DNA from: Polydactylus sextarius
Lineage: Eukaryota; Chordata; Actinopteri; Polynemidae
Length of the DNA stretch: 64,000 nt
Reading direction: 5' to 3'
Assembly: GCA_016801845.1 (NCBI GenBank)
Contig: CM028907.1
Coordinates: forward strand, 24,735,950-24,799,949
This document shows, piece by piece, positions 18,071 through 30,099 of this stretch. The notes under the pieces were generated by a model. It saw only the letters and a program-made list of their open reading frames with translations, made no database searches and was not told where the DNA came from. Position numbers and translations under genes: made by a program. Every line of letters begins with the position of its first letter. The stretch's first letter is position 1.

Positions 18071-18198
18071 CACTGAAACATTATCAATGCAAAGTATGAG
18101 AATAATTGTATTCATAGGATAATTCCAGTATTTCAAACATCTTTTTGGGTTGGAATTAATGGAGACCAAAATATTTGGAATCTGTCCAAGAGAACTTC

Positions 18199-18204
18199 AA
18201 TAAA
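18199..18204 (+). terminator. Candidate eri2 polyadenylation signal (AATAAA)
   Basis: The first AATAAA after the eri2 stop codon, 129 nt downstream. Use of this site is inferred. Confidence 0.5.
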
Positions 18205-19000
18205 TGTAATGTAATCCATCAAGCAGCAAACGGCTTGTTTTTGCCATGGACAGGCTTGCATTATTATAAGAGTGACTGTTATGCTCAAAATTTCTGTACA
18301 TTTAAACCTTTTATACTTTGAGTAGGATCCCTTTTCTGTGACTAGAATTAAATCGTCCTCTTCAAATCTACCACACCAAAATAGTAATAGGTGGGTAGTG
18401 GGTAGAGCAGAACCAGTGAAAAATGCACTCTGGACAAGTAAACTGACCAATCAAGGCAGTGGTAGAACAACGACCCCCACAATCTGCAGGTTAAAATTAC
18501 AGTTTTTTTAAGTCTATATAACTGCTGTTCTCATTGAACAGAAAATGAAAAGATATTATGAAAAGATAATGAAAGACTTTTTGTTTATTCCGTGTCATTT
18601 ATGAGAGATAAACAGTCTGATCAACTGCCTTTATTTAAAGTGATGTTTGAATGGTAAAGTTATTTGATGCAATTTTTTGGAAAAAAAAAAAAAAAAAAAA
18701 ATCAAGTACTGCCAAAACAAATCGGTTACTTCTATATAATTACATTTGTAATGTATGCCTCGACCGTCAAGCAAAAACGAACATTAAATTAAATGTTATA
18801 ATGCTAACACATATATTTGTGCTTTACTTGTGTTTTCACCTCGTTCGTTTATGGGGACTTACTATATAAGTCGCGCCCATCAACTTCCAGTCCATGATCT
18901 TAAAAAATATGAAAGAAAAAAATATTTTCTGATCCCATTTGAAATGTGGGTTTTCACATATGATGTTTGTGAGTTTTAAATATATTTTTTTTGACATGGA
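18205..19000. other. Intergenic DNA between eri2 and thumpd1
   Basis: A/T-rich sequence with an A-run at about 18680-18700. No coding exon, RNA gene or clear mobile element was recognised. Confidence 0.5.
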
Positions 19001-19019
19001 GAGAGGACTGTGTGACAGG

Positions 19020-19832
19020 CAGTAAACGTTATTTTAGGTCTCGTGTGAGACCACGTCGAGTGCTCGTCTCGCAAAATTTACGTCACCATCAAACTCTGAC
19101 AGCTAACGTTAGTTTAACAGCTAGCTTTGCAACCTAGGAAAATATCTCACTTGGTAAGTTTTATCACCTACTCCTCGTTCTCTCTTCAGCGAAGAGAGGG
19201 AAACGAAATTTGTGAGGAGAAATTGTGACGTGACGTCACCTTCGCGACTATTTGGTTTGTAGTCTAACCCGTTACGTATTTTCAGAAGCATATATATCAC
19301 CAATACACCACAAACATAGTCTTGACTCACACTAATAGTTATTATTTAAATTAAGATACAACATATGTGCGATCCAGGGTAGAAGTCAAAATGGATCGGA
19401 AAATTTTTTTATCTCTCGTTCACTGCAATGTAATTTTTTTTTCGATGTAAGGACCCAGTGGGTCCACCAGAAGGGGCGTGACTTAGGCTCCCAGTCGACT
19501 ATATTTGTGTCTCGCGAAACTACCGAGGACTTTTGTCCTTCCTCGCATATCATACAGGACCAAAAAACGTGCTAAGCTGTGACTGACGTCGCTACCTGAG
19601 AAATCAGACGGCTACAGTGTGACTTTGAATACATGTTTTAACCGAAACAGTGCAATACTTGTATTGTTGTGAGCCCTGTTTTAAAACATTAAAACGCTAA
19701 TGTTAGCTTCGACTGTTAAGCTAAAGCTAATATAGTCGTAGGGGCTTGTAGGTTCTAACCAAAACAACAAGATTGCCACTGAGCTTGAAATATAACAGGG
19801 TAAGAGCGACAACTTAACACCTCTTTGCTAAC
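19020..19832 (+). promoter_or_regulatory. Probable thumpd1 promoter and 5' UTR
   Basis: CpG content rises relative to the flanks. A perfect cAMP-response element, TGACGTCA, sits at 19231-19238, inside a run of overlapping GTGACG units, and another 'tgacgtc' lies near 19583. The start codon follows at 19833. The transcription start itself is not determinable. Confidence 0.45.
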
Positions 19833-22125
19833 ATGTCGGCTGCGCAAAATGAGTCGAGGAAACGAAGCAAGAAGCGGTACGTGGCTGAGCACCACCACAA
19901 CAAGCGGTGGAAGGGTTCCCGGGAGCTGGAGGTGGGCATGAAGGGGATCCTCATCACGTGCAACATGAACGAGAGGAAGTGCACGGCGGAGGCCTTCAAT
20001 CTGCTTAGTGAATACGCCGACAAGCTTTATGGACCCGAGAAGGTGAGGGAGAGGCATTGAGATGTTGCCTGTTATGATGTTTGGCCAGAGGACATGTCAC
20101 GCATCACTGTCTTAAACGGCCATTTTGATGCTAGTTATGCATCATTATATCACATCACATAAGTGGAAAATTTGGAAAGTTGTATTATTGATAATGTATT
20201 ATTAAATGTTATGCGATATAGCCAAATACTTACTTCTAGGTATATAGATGAAAATAAAGGGGAATGTATAGGGAAATACACTGATGACGGAACCATTATC
20301 AACACACACACACACACACACAGGATCAATATAGATGGTTTAGTGGAGGTACAACAGGGTTAGGGTTAGGTGTCCACCGCTCAGAGAGCAGAGTTATTGT
20401 ACAGAGTTATTACAAACAACAGAATGATTTTCTGTACCGCTTTGTGACAGTGGAACTGGATGAGTCTGTTAGAGAAGAAGCTGCGGTCTCCTTTTCTTGA
20501 TGGAGAGAAGTTTGTTCAGTGGCCTCCTGTTTCTCACTGACACAAACGTCTCTCCAGTGTGTGGCCTTTGATGGTCTTGGACTCGTAGATTATTTTGTCC
20601 ATCATCTTGGTCTCTCCGACAGATGCTGGTCCACCAGCAGACCACAGATGACACTTGCAGCCACAGACCGGTAGAATATCTCCAACATCTTACTGCACAT
20701 GTTGAAGGATCTGAGCTTCCTCAGAAAGTAGAGCCTGCTCATCCCCTTCTTGTACATAGCTTTGACGCTATCACTTCAGTTCAGTCTGTTGTTCTATGTT
20801 GGTTTCAAAATAAGTCATGTGGTAATTCAGATTTTCCTAATTTTATGTCATAAGAAATTGATTTTCAGGTATTGAGCATTCTTGTCAGACTTGTGTATCT
20901 TGTCTATTTTTCAGTACGCATGTAACGGTGAATTACGCAGTATTAATAATTAATAAAATGAAAATTATTGGATTTAGTATTTAATAATGTGCCACACTTA
21001 TGATCACAGCTGCAAGATAATAAGAGCAGCAGCGAAGAAGAAGACGTTGATGTTGCACTGAAGAAGGAAGTGGCACGGCTGCAAGCATCTGGAACTAAAC
21101 AAGAACATCGCTTCCAAGCTTTGGACAGTGGAGCGAACAATGTCATCTTCATCAGAACTCAAAATCTGGGTGAGCATTTAATGGAAAGAAGAGGTCGTGG
21201 TTTTTCTTTTTGTGATATGGCTGCAGTTTTTAATTTTTGTTTTCTCTTAGAATCCGACAAGTTGGTTCATCATATCTTGTCTGATCTGCACACCACCAAG
21301 AAAAAAAAGTCCCGCGTAATTCTTCGGATGTTACCTGTGAGGAAGATAAATCATATCTGTTCTTTCAAATCATATCTGTCTTCCTTGAAATAAGTTGTAT
21401 CTTTTCCTATAATGACAAAAATAATCTGTGTTTAATACTCTGTGCTATACATACTAATAATGTATGATTGTTGTTTTGATCTTATCCAGGTAAATGGAAC
21501 ATGCAAGGCTTTCCAGGATGACATAATGAAGCACTTGACAACTTTCTTGGAACCTTGGTTCAAAACCCCAAATTGTGCCACCTATCAGATTGCTTTCAAG
21601 GCACGCAACAGCAGCCACAACAAGAGAGAAGAAATCATCAAAGCAATTGCAGGTAGTGTTGAGTATTGGCCTGACATTTCTGTCAGATGAAATGTGAATT
21701 TAAGCTTTTTTTCAGCTTAAATATAATGTTTTTTATTTTTCAGCTCAAATAGAATGCTTTTTTGTTTTTGTTTTTTTTTTTTTTTTTTTTTTAATATTGC
21801 AGGTCTTGTGGGGAAGCTGAACCCTAAAAACAAAGTGGATTTAACAAACCCAGAATTAACTATCATTGTGGAGGTTATCAAGGCTGTGTGCTGCACCAGT
21901 GTGGTAAAAGACTATATCCTGTACAGAAAGTACAATGTTCAGGAAGTAGTAAAAGAAGATGCACTAATGCCTGTTGTAACCACAGCAAAACTAGATACAA
22001 ACAAATCTGAGCAGAAGGAAAAATGGGACTCGGAGGAGACGGACAATAAAGGTGAAGAGAAAAATGACAGATATATGCCACAAGACAACAAGGAGTTTGA
22101 TATGGGTGAAGGTGAAGGCGAATAA
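19833..22125 (+). CDS. thumpd1: THUMP domain-containing protein 1 (tRNA acetylation adaptor), 5 coding exons
   Basis: A predicted 313-aa protein. Coding exons: 19833-20042, 21010-21169, 21251-21336, 21490-21652, 21803-22125; all junctions are in phase. The N-terminus is basic (RKRSKKR) and is followed by a conserved block (GMKGILITCNMNERKCT). The RNA-binding THUMP domain spans roughly residues 145-250, including YQIAFKARNSSHNKREEII and NPELTIIVEVIK. The acidic C-terminal tail (about residues 275-313, many E, D and K) is of low complexity. The family (yeast Tan1, human THUMPD1) is the RNA-binding partner of the acetyltransferase NAT10, making N4-acetylcytidine at position 12 of Ser and Leu tRNAs. 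Human THUMPD1 is 353 aa, so this copy is slightly short, mainly in the tail. Intron 1 carries a LINE fragment. Confidence 0.95.
20390..20790 (-). mobile_element. Non-LTR retrotransposon fragment (C-terminal end of reverse-transcriptase ORF)
   Basis: On the minus strand the phrases MYKKGMSRLYFLRKLRSF and FYRSVAASVI appear, the typical end of fish LINE reverse-transcriptase ORFs; the remainder is broken by stops and frameshifts. It is inserted in thumpd1 intron 1 antisense to the gene. Confidence 0.75.
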
Positions 22126-22545
22126 AGACGGCAATCAAGAACAGATTGTCAAGTGGTGGCTTGGAAATAGAATTCCTCAGAAACTTATGATAATGTGTTT
22201 TATATTGTTGTTCTTTGGCTTTAAATTGAAAGTCATTTAAGTCTTATTTTCATAACCAATAACATTACTCAACAAATTAGAGGTTGGCAAGAGGATGCTA
22301 ATATGATTCAATGTTCTTTTTGGTTCATTAAAATGCATCTACTTTAGCAACAGCTTCATTCTGTCATCTTTTTTCAGTAGCATTAATTTTGAATTAACTG
22401 TACATGGTACCATTCTGAAGCATAAGGAGGGAACCAGGAATGTTGAAAAATAAGGTAAATTTGTAAACTGCTACATAAACACAATGGAGTACATTGTGAA
22501 GTCTGCACCTGGGGCATGCCGAGGCATAAACATCACATATTATGG

Positions 22546-22551
22546 AATAAA
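22546..22551 (+). terminator. Candidate thumpd1 polyadenylation signal (AATAAA)
   Basis: AATAAA about 420 nt after the thumpd1 stop codon. An alternative ATTAAA lies near 22327. Use is inferred. Confidence 0.5.
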
Positions 22552-23040
22552 ATGTCCTGTTTGACATTGTGATTTTCTAATCACTGACATCCTTACTTGT
22601 CAGTTCTTCTCTGCACCACAAGATGGAGTTAATGCTTCATTTTGTAAATGCATGGCCATTTGTGTTTTCATTTGTGTGTTTGTAGTTGCATACAGGCTGA
22701 AACACAATGTTTCTCATTAGCTCCTGTCAATGCATTAAAAAGAAAGTACTGAAATTAATAAAAGTGTTAATAGGTACAAAATAAAGTTATCAAATCAGTA
22801 ATAAATGATCAAAAATGCAGTCGTTCAACAGTCAGGCATTCATTAGCAGTTGTGGACAATTTGGCAGAAGTATGCTTTAGTGACGTGAAAGGCGCTTTAC
22901 AAATAAAATGTATTATTATTAGCAGTTAGATAAAGTGAAAGTGAATCTATAGATGGATAGATATAGACAAGATATTGAGACAAAGTGCATTAGTATCTAT
23001 AGTAAAAGTGCTGTTTAGAAACATCCTTGATGGATGACCA
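22552..23040. other. Intergenic DNA with a short LINE-tail fragment
   Basis: Mostly featureless A/T-rich sequence. The phrase 'ggcgctttacaaataaaatg' at about 22890-22912 resembles the 3' tail of fish L2-like LINEs. Confidence 0.4.
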
Positions 23041-24192
23041 GAGGCCTGTACTACAAAGCAAGTTCAACTTACCCAGGATCTCTTTCAGTTATCTGGCTTC
23101 ACTAATCCTAACAATTGCAATCTGGCTAAGCGATACTACGAAGCCGGTTATCAACTCGGATTAGTCAGCCCAGGTTTTTCCAATTTAGATGTGAGCGCGT
23201 TCACATAAAAGAGGCGGCGTTTGCAGCAGATGCTCAATCACAAGCATGGAAACGAATACCGGCAGAGTGGTGACTTCACAGCCGAAGAGCAGACTATCAT
23301 TTTACAAAAATATGAAGAATACCAGCTGATAATCCAAGCAAAAAGCAACATGGTGGCAGCTGCTAAAAACCAAAAGACAAATGGCAAATTCACAGCCCCA
23401 CAGAGATGAGTAGATGTGACTGTAATTAAATTAAAATCAAATCAATGAACTGCTGAAATCTAGGCTGTTAAGGTGAATAGGCTGATACAATTTTAACATT
23501 CGTGTTCAGCTGCACCCGCAGCGGCACAAAACAATAAAAACTAAATATAATAATATGATTCAAAGTTCTAAGTAGGTGTACTTTCACAGTAAGTCCAATT
23601 ACAGTTTCATTGTGTCAATCAGTTTCTGATTTAGGATGACAAGCACAGTTAATGAAGGTGGACGGGGGTGTGTCGTCGGACCCTGGCAGCTCCAAACAGG
23701 CTGCATTTGTACAATGTGTAATTAATAAAATACAGTTATTTAATATCCTAGTTAATTATTGTAGGAGTCAATAATGCAGCAGTGCTACTGTCTGAGGGAC
23801 AGTCAGTGCTCCACTGCGCTGTGTCACTGACAATGTGCGGTTTGAGGAGATCACAGATATATGTGACACGCTCCAATAAATAATCTTGCCGGTCTCTAAA
23901 AACTCTCATCCTCCTCATAGACCCTCTCTCAATCCGGCACCAAGCTCCACAGATCTGCAATAAAAGGATGAGAAATTTTCAAGAGCATTGAGTGGTCGGA
24001 GGGCGGGGATTTTATAGGCGCTGATCTCTGATCTGAAACATAACCTGCTCCGGAGCAGGTTAGCTGTTCAGCATAAGTTACCATGGAGATGTAGCACGGT
24101 AAGAAGTGAACCACCTTCGTAGGATGGAAAACCCAGAGTTAAACCTGAAGTTACCGCGATAAGAACAAATCCTGCTTCGTAGTACAGGCCTC
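23041..24192 (+). mobile_element. PIF/Harbinger-like element with terminal inverted repeats and a Myb/SANT-like ORF remnant
   Basis: The ends are inverted repeats: GAGGCCTGTACTACAAAGCA at the left and the reverse complement of the right end differ at one of 20 positions. Inside, a plus-strand frame at 23221-23409 encodes a peptide with DFTAEEQTIILQKYEEY and a KSNMVAAAKNQKT segment, resembling the N-terminal Myb/SANT-like DNA-binding protein of Harbinger-type elements. No transposase was seen, so the copy is probably non-autonomous. Confidence 0.75.
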
Positions 24193-24194
24193 AG

Positions 24195-24450
24195 CTTTCA
24201 ATCTAATGTCAACAATTCTGCTAGCTGTCTTCACAATGCAGCTCCCATTTCAGGAAGTGAAGCTTTATGTGGGAGAAGCTTCTGGGCTTTTTTGATGACA
24301 GCCACAGTGTTGAAGGTTAAGGACGTTATCAGCCAGATGGACACCCTCTCCACAGCACAGTCATTGATGTTCAGTGGTGTCATGATATTTGCCAGACACC
24401 CTGAAATCAATCACCATCTCCCTTGTCCACGTTTGTCCACAGACGTGATG
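24195..24450 (-). mobile_element. LINE ORF2 fragment
   Basis: Minus-strand translation in mixed frames gives EMVIDF, PLNINDCAVERVS and AVIKKAQKLL, the 'connection' segment after the reverse-transcriptase core of fish non-LTR elements. It is heavily decayed. Confidence 0.6.
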
Positions 24451-25960
24451 ATGGCAAATTAACTGTCCGAGGAATCAGGTTTGGCTTTCCATTTCCTGCA
24501 GTCCATACATGAATGTTGATGTTTCCTTATTGCTTCTCCCCCTTGCAAGATCCAATGATTCCCCCTTAGGCTGGAAAAAACTCTCTCTGGGTCTGCATGG
24601 TGTAGTCGTTTATCATAATCCTTGATCAGCAGCTGTGTGATATAATTTTTTTATTCAGGGGACTTTGCTTTGAAATGGGTTGGTTACCCTGTTGCAGAGC
24701 ATATTCTTCTGGGAAACTCCTGTTGTGTATGTTGGAGGAGTAGAGTTTCCACATAGGATCTCTCAGGGGGCTGAGAATTTGCAGCCAAGGATGAAGAGAT
24801 GTGTTAAGAGGTGCCAAATCTTCCCACCATTGGAACTGCAGTATGTTTGAAGGAACAGTAGATGACAGTACATGAGCAGTACCACGAAAGGCAGACTTCC
24901 CCAACTCTATAGCTACTTCAATAGAAGGTGAGGAGGGATTTAAGGGCCTCTGATGAGGAGGTAAGTACAGGAAAGGAGGGCCCTGATTCCATCGATGGGG
25001 TGCAGCAAGTTCTGTGAGGGTTTTTCCCCTGGTAACGTCATCTGCAGGGTTACTGGCTGAATCTGTATACCTTCAGTCTAACTTCAAGCAGCAGTATTCT
25101 CACAGACCTCTGTGATACAATGAGTCACAAATACCTTCTACTGGCAGGACGGGATTGCAGCCAGGCTAGAACAGTAGTGGGGGCTGTCCACATCACCAGA
25201 CGGTGGAGAGGGAGAGTCAGCTCTGTTCTTGCTAATTGGGCTCCAGTGAGAGCAGCACACAGCTCTACGTGGGGTATGCTCATCTGCCGTCTTGGTGCCA
25301 TTCTTGAACGTGCCATGACAAAGGAGACATGAACTTGTCGATTAGACTCCACTGTCTTCAAATATGCAACAGAGCCATAGACAGCTTCAGAGGCATCACA
25401 GAACACATACAATTCTCTGCTTATTGAAGGATCTTGGTCCTCTGTGAGTCCATACCAGCTTAGGAGTCTGATCCTGGCCATGTGTGGAAGCTCCTTCTCC
25501 CATACCACCTAGGCCTTCACAAAAGCATTAGGGGTCATCCCAGTCCCACTCCTTAATCCACAGTTTCTGAAGAACAACCTTTGCTTGGGTGGTCAATAGG
25601 ATGATGAACCCCAAGGGATCCTATTGCATGGCCAGTACCCTGTACACATTGCAAAGAGTAAGAGGCTGATAATTAACCGGTCTGTGTTTGTATCCCAATG
25701 TATCTTAGGAGCAGTACCATATTAGACCCAGGGCTCCTTCCAGTGGGTCAGTGTAGTCTTGGATGAGCCACATTTCAGTGCTTTCTGATTGAGCCTTTTT
25801 GGGAAGTAGCTGAACTGCTGAAGGGAGGTTACTGATCATCATCAGATCTCAAAGCCACCGGAGGCAAGCCATGCCCAGAGGCGGTAAAGGAGACTTCTGG
25901 CCTGCTCTTCAGTGGGGAAACCCTACAATTGTCCACATAGAAGGACTGAAGCTGGGGAAC
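24450..25960 (-). mobile_element. BEL/Pao LTR retrotransposon pol fragment (decayed)
   Basis: The minus strand carries, in order: FYVDNC near 25935; DPLGFIILLTTQAK and LQKLWIKEWDWDDP near 25530-25625; a RNase H-like segment with LYVFCDASEAVYGSVAYL and VELCAALTGAQLA in the open frame 25125-25508; and DPERVFSSLRGNHWILQG near 24545, the linker before integrase. This order is diagnostic of Pao/BEL pol. Stops and frameshifts separate the blocks, so it is inactive. The integrase core is missing here; a BEL/Pao integrase block lies 17 kb away at about 43 kb. Confidence 0.8.
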
Positions 25961-25999
25961 ATTCTGTCTGTATAGAATGGAGGGGGAGAAGGGGGAGAA

Positions 26000-26560
26000 A
26001 GGGAGAAGAAAAGGGGAAGAAATTCAGGCAGAAATTCAAGTCCTTGGTTCGAAACCAGACCAGGACAAAAACAAATGTATAAACTTTATTTTTACTTCTT
26101 CAATTTTTTAGCTTTTCAAAAAGTTTTGTTTGTTGTTGAAGTAATTACTAAAAACGTTGTCCAAAATACTAATATTTGTTCATTTAAGGGCATTTACTTT
26201 TGTGATTGTTTCTTACGGTTTGTTGGAGTTGTATTATTTATATGATCATTATAGTATACTATATTGAAAAAAAAACCCTCTGCTATCAGACTCCAGAACA
26301 GTTGACAGGACTCACAGCTATTTCGTCACCGTACATTTTGTACATTTCACACCTGCATTTTACACAACAGTGTTGCACATCCCATCACATTCATTGCACA
26401 GCAGACACTTTTGTAAACATCAGATACTTTTTGCCATTGTAGTATTCTTAATGTTATTTTTTTTTACTTTCTGCATTTCTCTGCAAGCAGCTTCTTGATA
26501 TTTTAAGTACTTCAATTCTAAATATCATTAAACATGTAGTCTAGTACTCACTGTAAATGA
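26000..26560. other. Intergenic A/T-rich DNA
   Basis: A short GGGAGAAGGGG-type purine stretch lies at 25980-26030, followed by featureless sequence. No gene was recognised. Confidence 0.4.
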
Positions 26561-26570
26561 AAACAACACG

Positions 26571-29258
26571 TCAATTAATTTCACAAAGAAAAATATCGAT
26601 TAACACAAAATGTGGACACTGATAAACAATTAACACTAAATATAACAAGGAACAAAAATATAGATAATGGGCCTGCAATTTTCTCATTTGCTGCAGCCAC
26701 TCCTCTCTGGTGACTGTTTCTAAATTTGGGCAAAATATTTTACCTTGTTTCTGACTGTAGCCAGTTTGCCCAGTTCGAAACTGGCCACATTTCTTACATT
26801 TGTTTGATGTAACAGTTTTGGTGTAGTTACGTTTTATTTTTTCTTCAGGTGGGAGGATGGGTGCTTGCTGTGTGTGTGCAGGTGGGTGGGCCAATGAGGC
26901 AAATGGAGCAGCAGAGGGCAACAACATAATGGGCCTGACTTAAAATTGTTGAGGGAGCTGAGTGATGGAGGTAGGTGAAGCAGATCGGCGGGCAGCAATC
27001 TTCTTAAATTGTGTCTTCTGCCTGGCCTGCAGCATTTGGGGGCAGCTAATACATGTGCAGCTGGTGGCCATAGTTTTGCGGTACAGTCGGCTGTGCTCTT
27101 GCAGATGGCAAAGCCTGCTCTGCCACAGGCAGCTGCAGTCCTTGTAACAGGACTGATACCTCCTGATCCTTCAAACACTGATTGTGCCACGTAATGAGTA
27201 TGTGCTGATGCACCTCTGCAGAGTTGTGTGCTCCATGACTTGTGCAGTGCCCAGTATGAGTTGCCTTCTGTAATCACGAAAAATCAGGTCCCACCTTAAA
27301 TGTGCCACAGTGCCCTGTTGTCTGGGTGACTTGTGGATGTTGCACAGCCTTATAAATATTAGCTCAACAAGGCGGCAGCAGTTGGGCCACTGTGCTGGGG
27401 ACCCCCTGGACCCAAGAACACACCTTCTGGTGCGGTCAACACCGGGGTTGAAGACAGCTTTTTTTTGGTGGTAGCCTGTCCTGGTGCCATGCTGCATATT
27501 TCACTCGGCCCTTGTCATGCTGGTCAATGTTGTTCCATAGGCTGATGATGGTGGCCACTTGCTGATTACTTAGTGTCAGAGCCGATACCAGGATACCGGT
27601 CTTCTGCAGCAGATGGGGTGTCAGGGGACAATAAGATCAAAAGACCTTTGGATGACTCCTGTGGGGACGTTCCTCAGGGATAAATGTTTGGGTCTCCCCG
27701 TGCTTGGGGTCTTTCTTCATTCGGACTGCTCGTGTGCTGATTGACTTTTTCTTTGCAAAGAAAATAAAACCTTGTCGGCTGGCAGAAGTCTCTATTTCAT
27801 TCTTCACCAGAAGCAGGAAAACTTCCACAAAATGTACAAAACAACTTCTCGTAATTTTTGTTGACAGAATACACAAGCTTTCCTGAGTAGATAACCAGGA
27901 ATGGACCTTTGTCTGAAATAGCAGCTTTTGCCTGAACAAACCTTCAAGCAGATAGAGCTGGATGTTGAGACTGTTTGCACTGTTCCCTGTGAAAAACAAA
28001 CAAAACACAATAAATTGTAATCACAAATAGAAAAAACAACAGAAAAAAACTACACAGTATTTTGCAAAGACAAACCTGGAATAAATCTGTTGAGGTGGCA
28101 GTGCACAGACTCCAAGGAGGTGGAACCTCTGGCACACCAATAAGTCCTAGGTTTACTGCGGCCCTTGAGCACTGTTCCTGTCTTTGTGTAGAGCTGAACA
28201 TTTGACGGATCTTGAATACCGGAAACATGCCACCTCTGAACCTGCCAAATGCCTGGCATCCACACAGGATCAAGAAGAGGAACTGCAAGGGCGTCAGTCC
28301 CTTTGCCTCCCAAGAGTGTTTTTATCACTGTGTCCAGGAGTTTCACTTGTTTCTGTCCCCTGTGTCCTTCAATGTAATGCCAGCTCTGTTTTTGTTCTTG
28401 ATCTATCATAGCAGGCCACCCCTCTTTCATCAACTCCTCCCTCTTGGCTTTTCTTAGTTGGCAGAGATCCCCTGCATCCCACATAAATATATAAGATGAA
28501 AGGCTTGCTATAAAGGTCGAGTATAGTTGATGGGCATCAGTGGTGTACCTGCCTGCCAGACGTCTCATATAATGCCAGATGTCAAGGCAAACCAGGACAT
28601 CTGGCCAGCCACTGAAATGTTGCTTTAGTTTTGTGTCTCCTGCTTCCATATAGCAATGGCAATCCACATACAACAGCAGGAGGTGCTAAACCTGCCCCAT
28701 GATATCTCTCTACCAGTCGTGCAGCCATTAGGTCTAGCCCAGCACCTTCATTCAGTCAGAATAGTCAGGCAAAACACTACGAACTTGTGCTGCATTCCAG
28801 TTGTACTCGGAAGTTGGAATTTCTGAGTTCCGAGTCAGAAATTTCAACTGGAACACCCCCCAAAGTTAGATTTCCGACTCGGAAAGTCAGAGAATCCTCA
28901 CCACCCCCGAGTTGAATCAAAGATGGCTGCCCCAAATGTAAACAGTAGTAGGAGCCCCTGTAATATTTTGTTTATTAGCACTCCTGACTAGTTTTTGTTG
29001 CTCTAAATCACTCATACACATAGTATTGTTCGCTGTTTATATATGGAAATGCTACAGTAGTGTAATTTACATTTTTCATGTTGTATATATGAACTACAAT
29101 GCAGGCTGTGCTAACAATGGCTAACAATAGCCTAGTAGATCGGTGCCCATTAACTGATACAATTAAAATACTCTGAGTGTCGGTGACTATAGGCTTGTGC
29201 TGATTGGCAACCTGATTGAGAGGATGATCGACGATTTTGTTGTTTGTTTTGCCGTTAC

Positions 29259-29298
<40 letters not shown>

Positions 29299-30000
29299 TA
29301 CAGCTGTGCAGCCACATCCACTATGCTCTGGATCAGTGGATTGGCAACTTTTCCGACTTTGTAACTGAAATGCCGATAACTCGGCTGTGACGTTATTCCG
29401 AGTTCCGACTTCTGAGGTAAATGAAACGCAGCATTGACCCATCTTATTTCCAACTGATGTAAGCCACTATGCAGTGCACTTGGCAGGGCCACTCAGTTTG
29501 TTGGTAATTATATATTATAGGACAATAAACTTTGAATTCAAAAAGAAACAGTACATTCACAAATAATTGCCACTGGAAACTTTGCAAAAAAGTTCTTTGT
29601 CTAACAATACATTACAAATAACAGCTACAAAAACAACTCTGACCTTCTTAGTTGAATCCATTTTTGAAATGGAACCATAGGTTGATGTGAGGGAAGCCTT
29701 GATGTCATCCAGCCTGGTAAGAATATCTTGGCTGTAAACAGTGAGAAGCATTTGTAACTTGGTATTGGTACAAGTAGTGGAGGTTTTTTGCCAAATCACT
29801 GGTTGCAGGCCAAGTTTATTCAGGAACGCAGCCTCGAAGGTGAATAGATTCATACATTCCAAATACTCCTTACTGTGGCTCTCCTCTAGCTGATCGATGA
29901 CCCTAACAAGCCCATTCCCCTGGCCCCTCTCACGCAACAAGCAGATGACCTTGATGTCACAAGCATGTCTTAAAAGGAAAAAAAAACTATTTGAAAAACA
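26571..30000 (-). pseudogene. DUF6729-like multi-block gene relic of a repeated fish family
   Basis: On the minus strand, separated blocks appear in the order expected for a family of uncharacterised, repeated fish proteins (DUF6729-like, recognised from memory): 29560-29990 with CDIKVICLLRERGQGN and SISKMDSTKKV; 28050-28673 with HFSGWPDVLVCLDIWHYMRR, TTDAHQLYSTF and ARGSTSLESVHCHLNRFIPG; 27940-28010 with GNSANSLNIQLYLLEGL; 27171-27497 with RCVLGSRGSPAQWPNCC and HLRWDLIFRDYRRQ; and 26571-26927 with KCKKCGQFRTGQTGYS (a likely zinc-binding CxxC). A MITE sits between the first two blocks. No complete reading frame is visible. Whether the family is a transposon or a host gene is not established; the function is unknown. 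Confidence 0.65.
28789..29432. mobile_element. MITE, hAT-like, nested in the DUF6729-like relic
   Basis: The left end GCTGCATTCCAGTTGTACTC and the reverse complement of the right end (GCTGCGTTTCATTTACCTCA) match imperfectly. Internal inverted copies of 'cggaagt' and 'gagttccgag' type words are found near both ends. A (CA)n microsatellite (about 29262-29295) lies inside. There is no coding capacity. Confidence 0.65.
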
Positions 30001-30099
30001 TTTACGTTTTATAACACGATATACTAGCAAAAGCCTGCAAAAGTATTTCCTCAGACATAGCTGAACAGGATGGCAAGATAATTACTTGCGTATGTGGAT

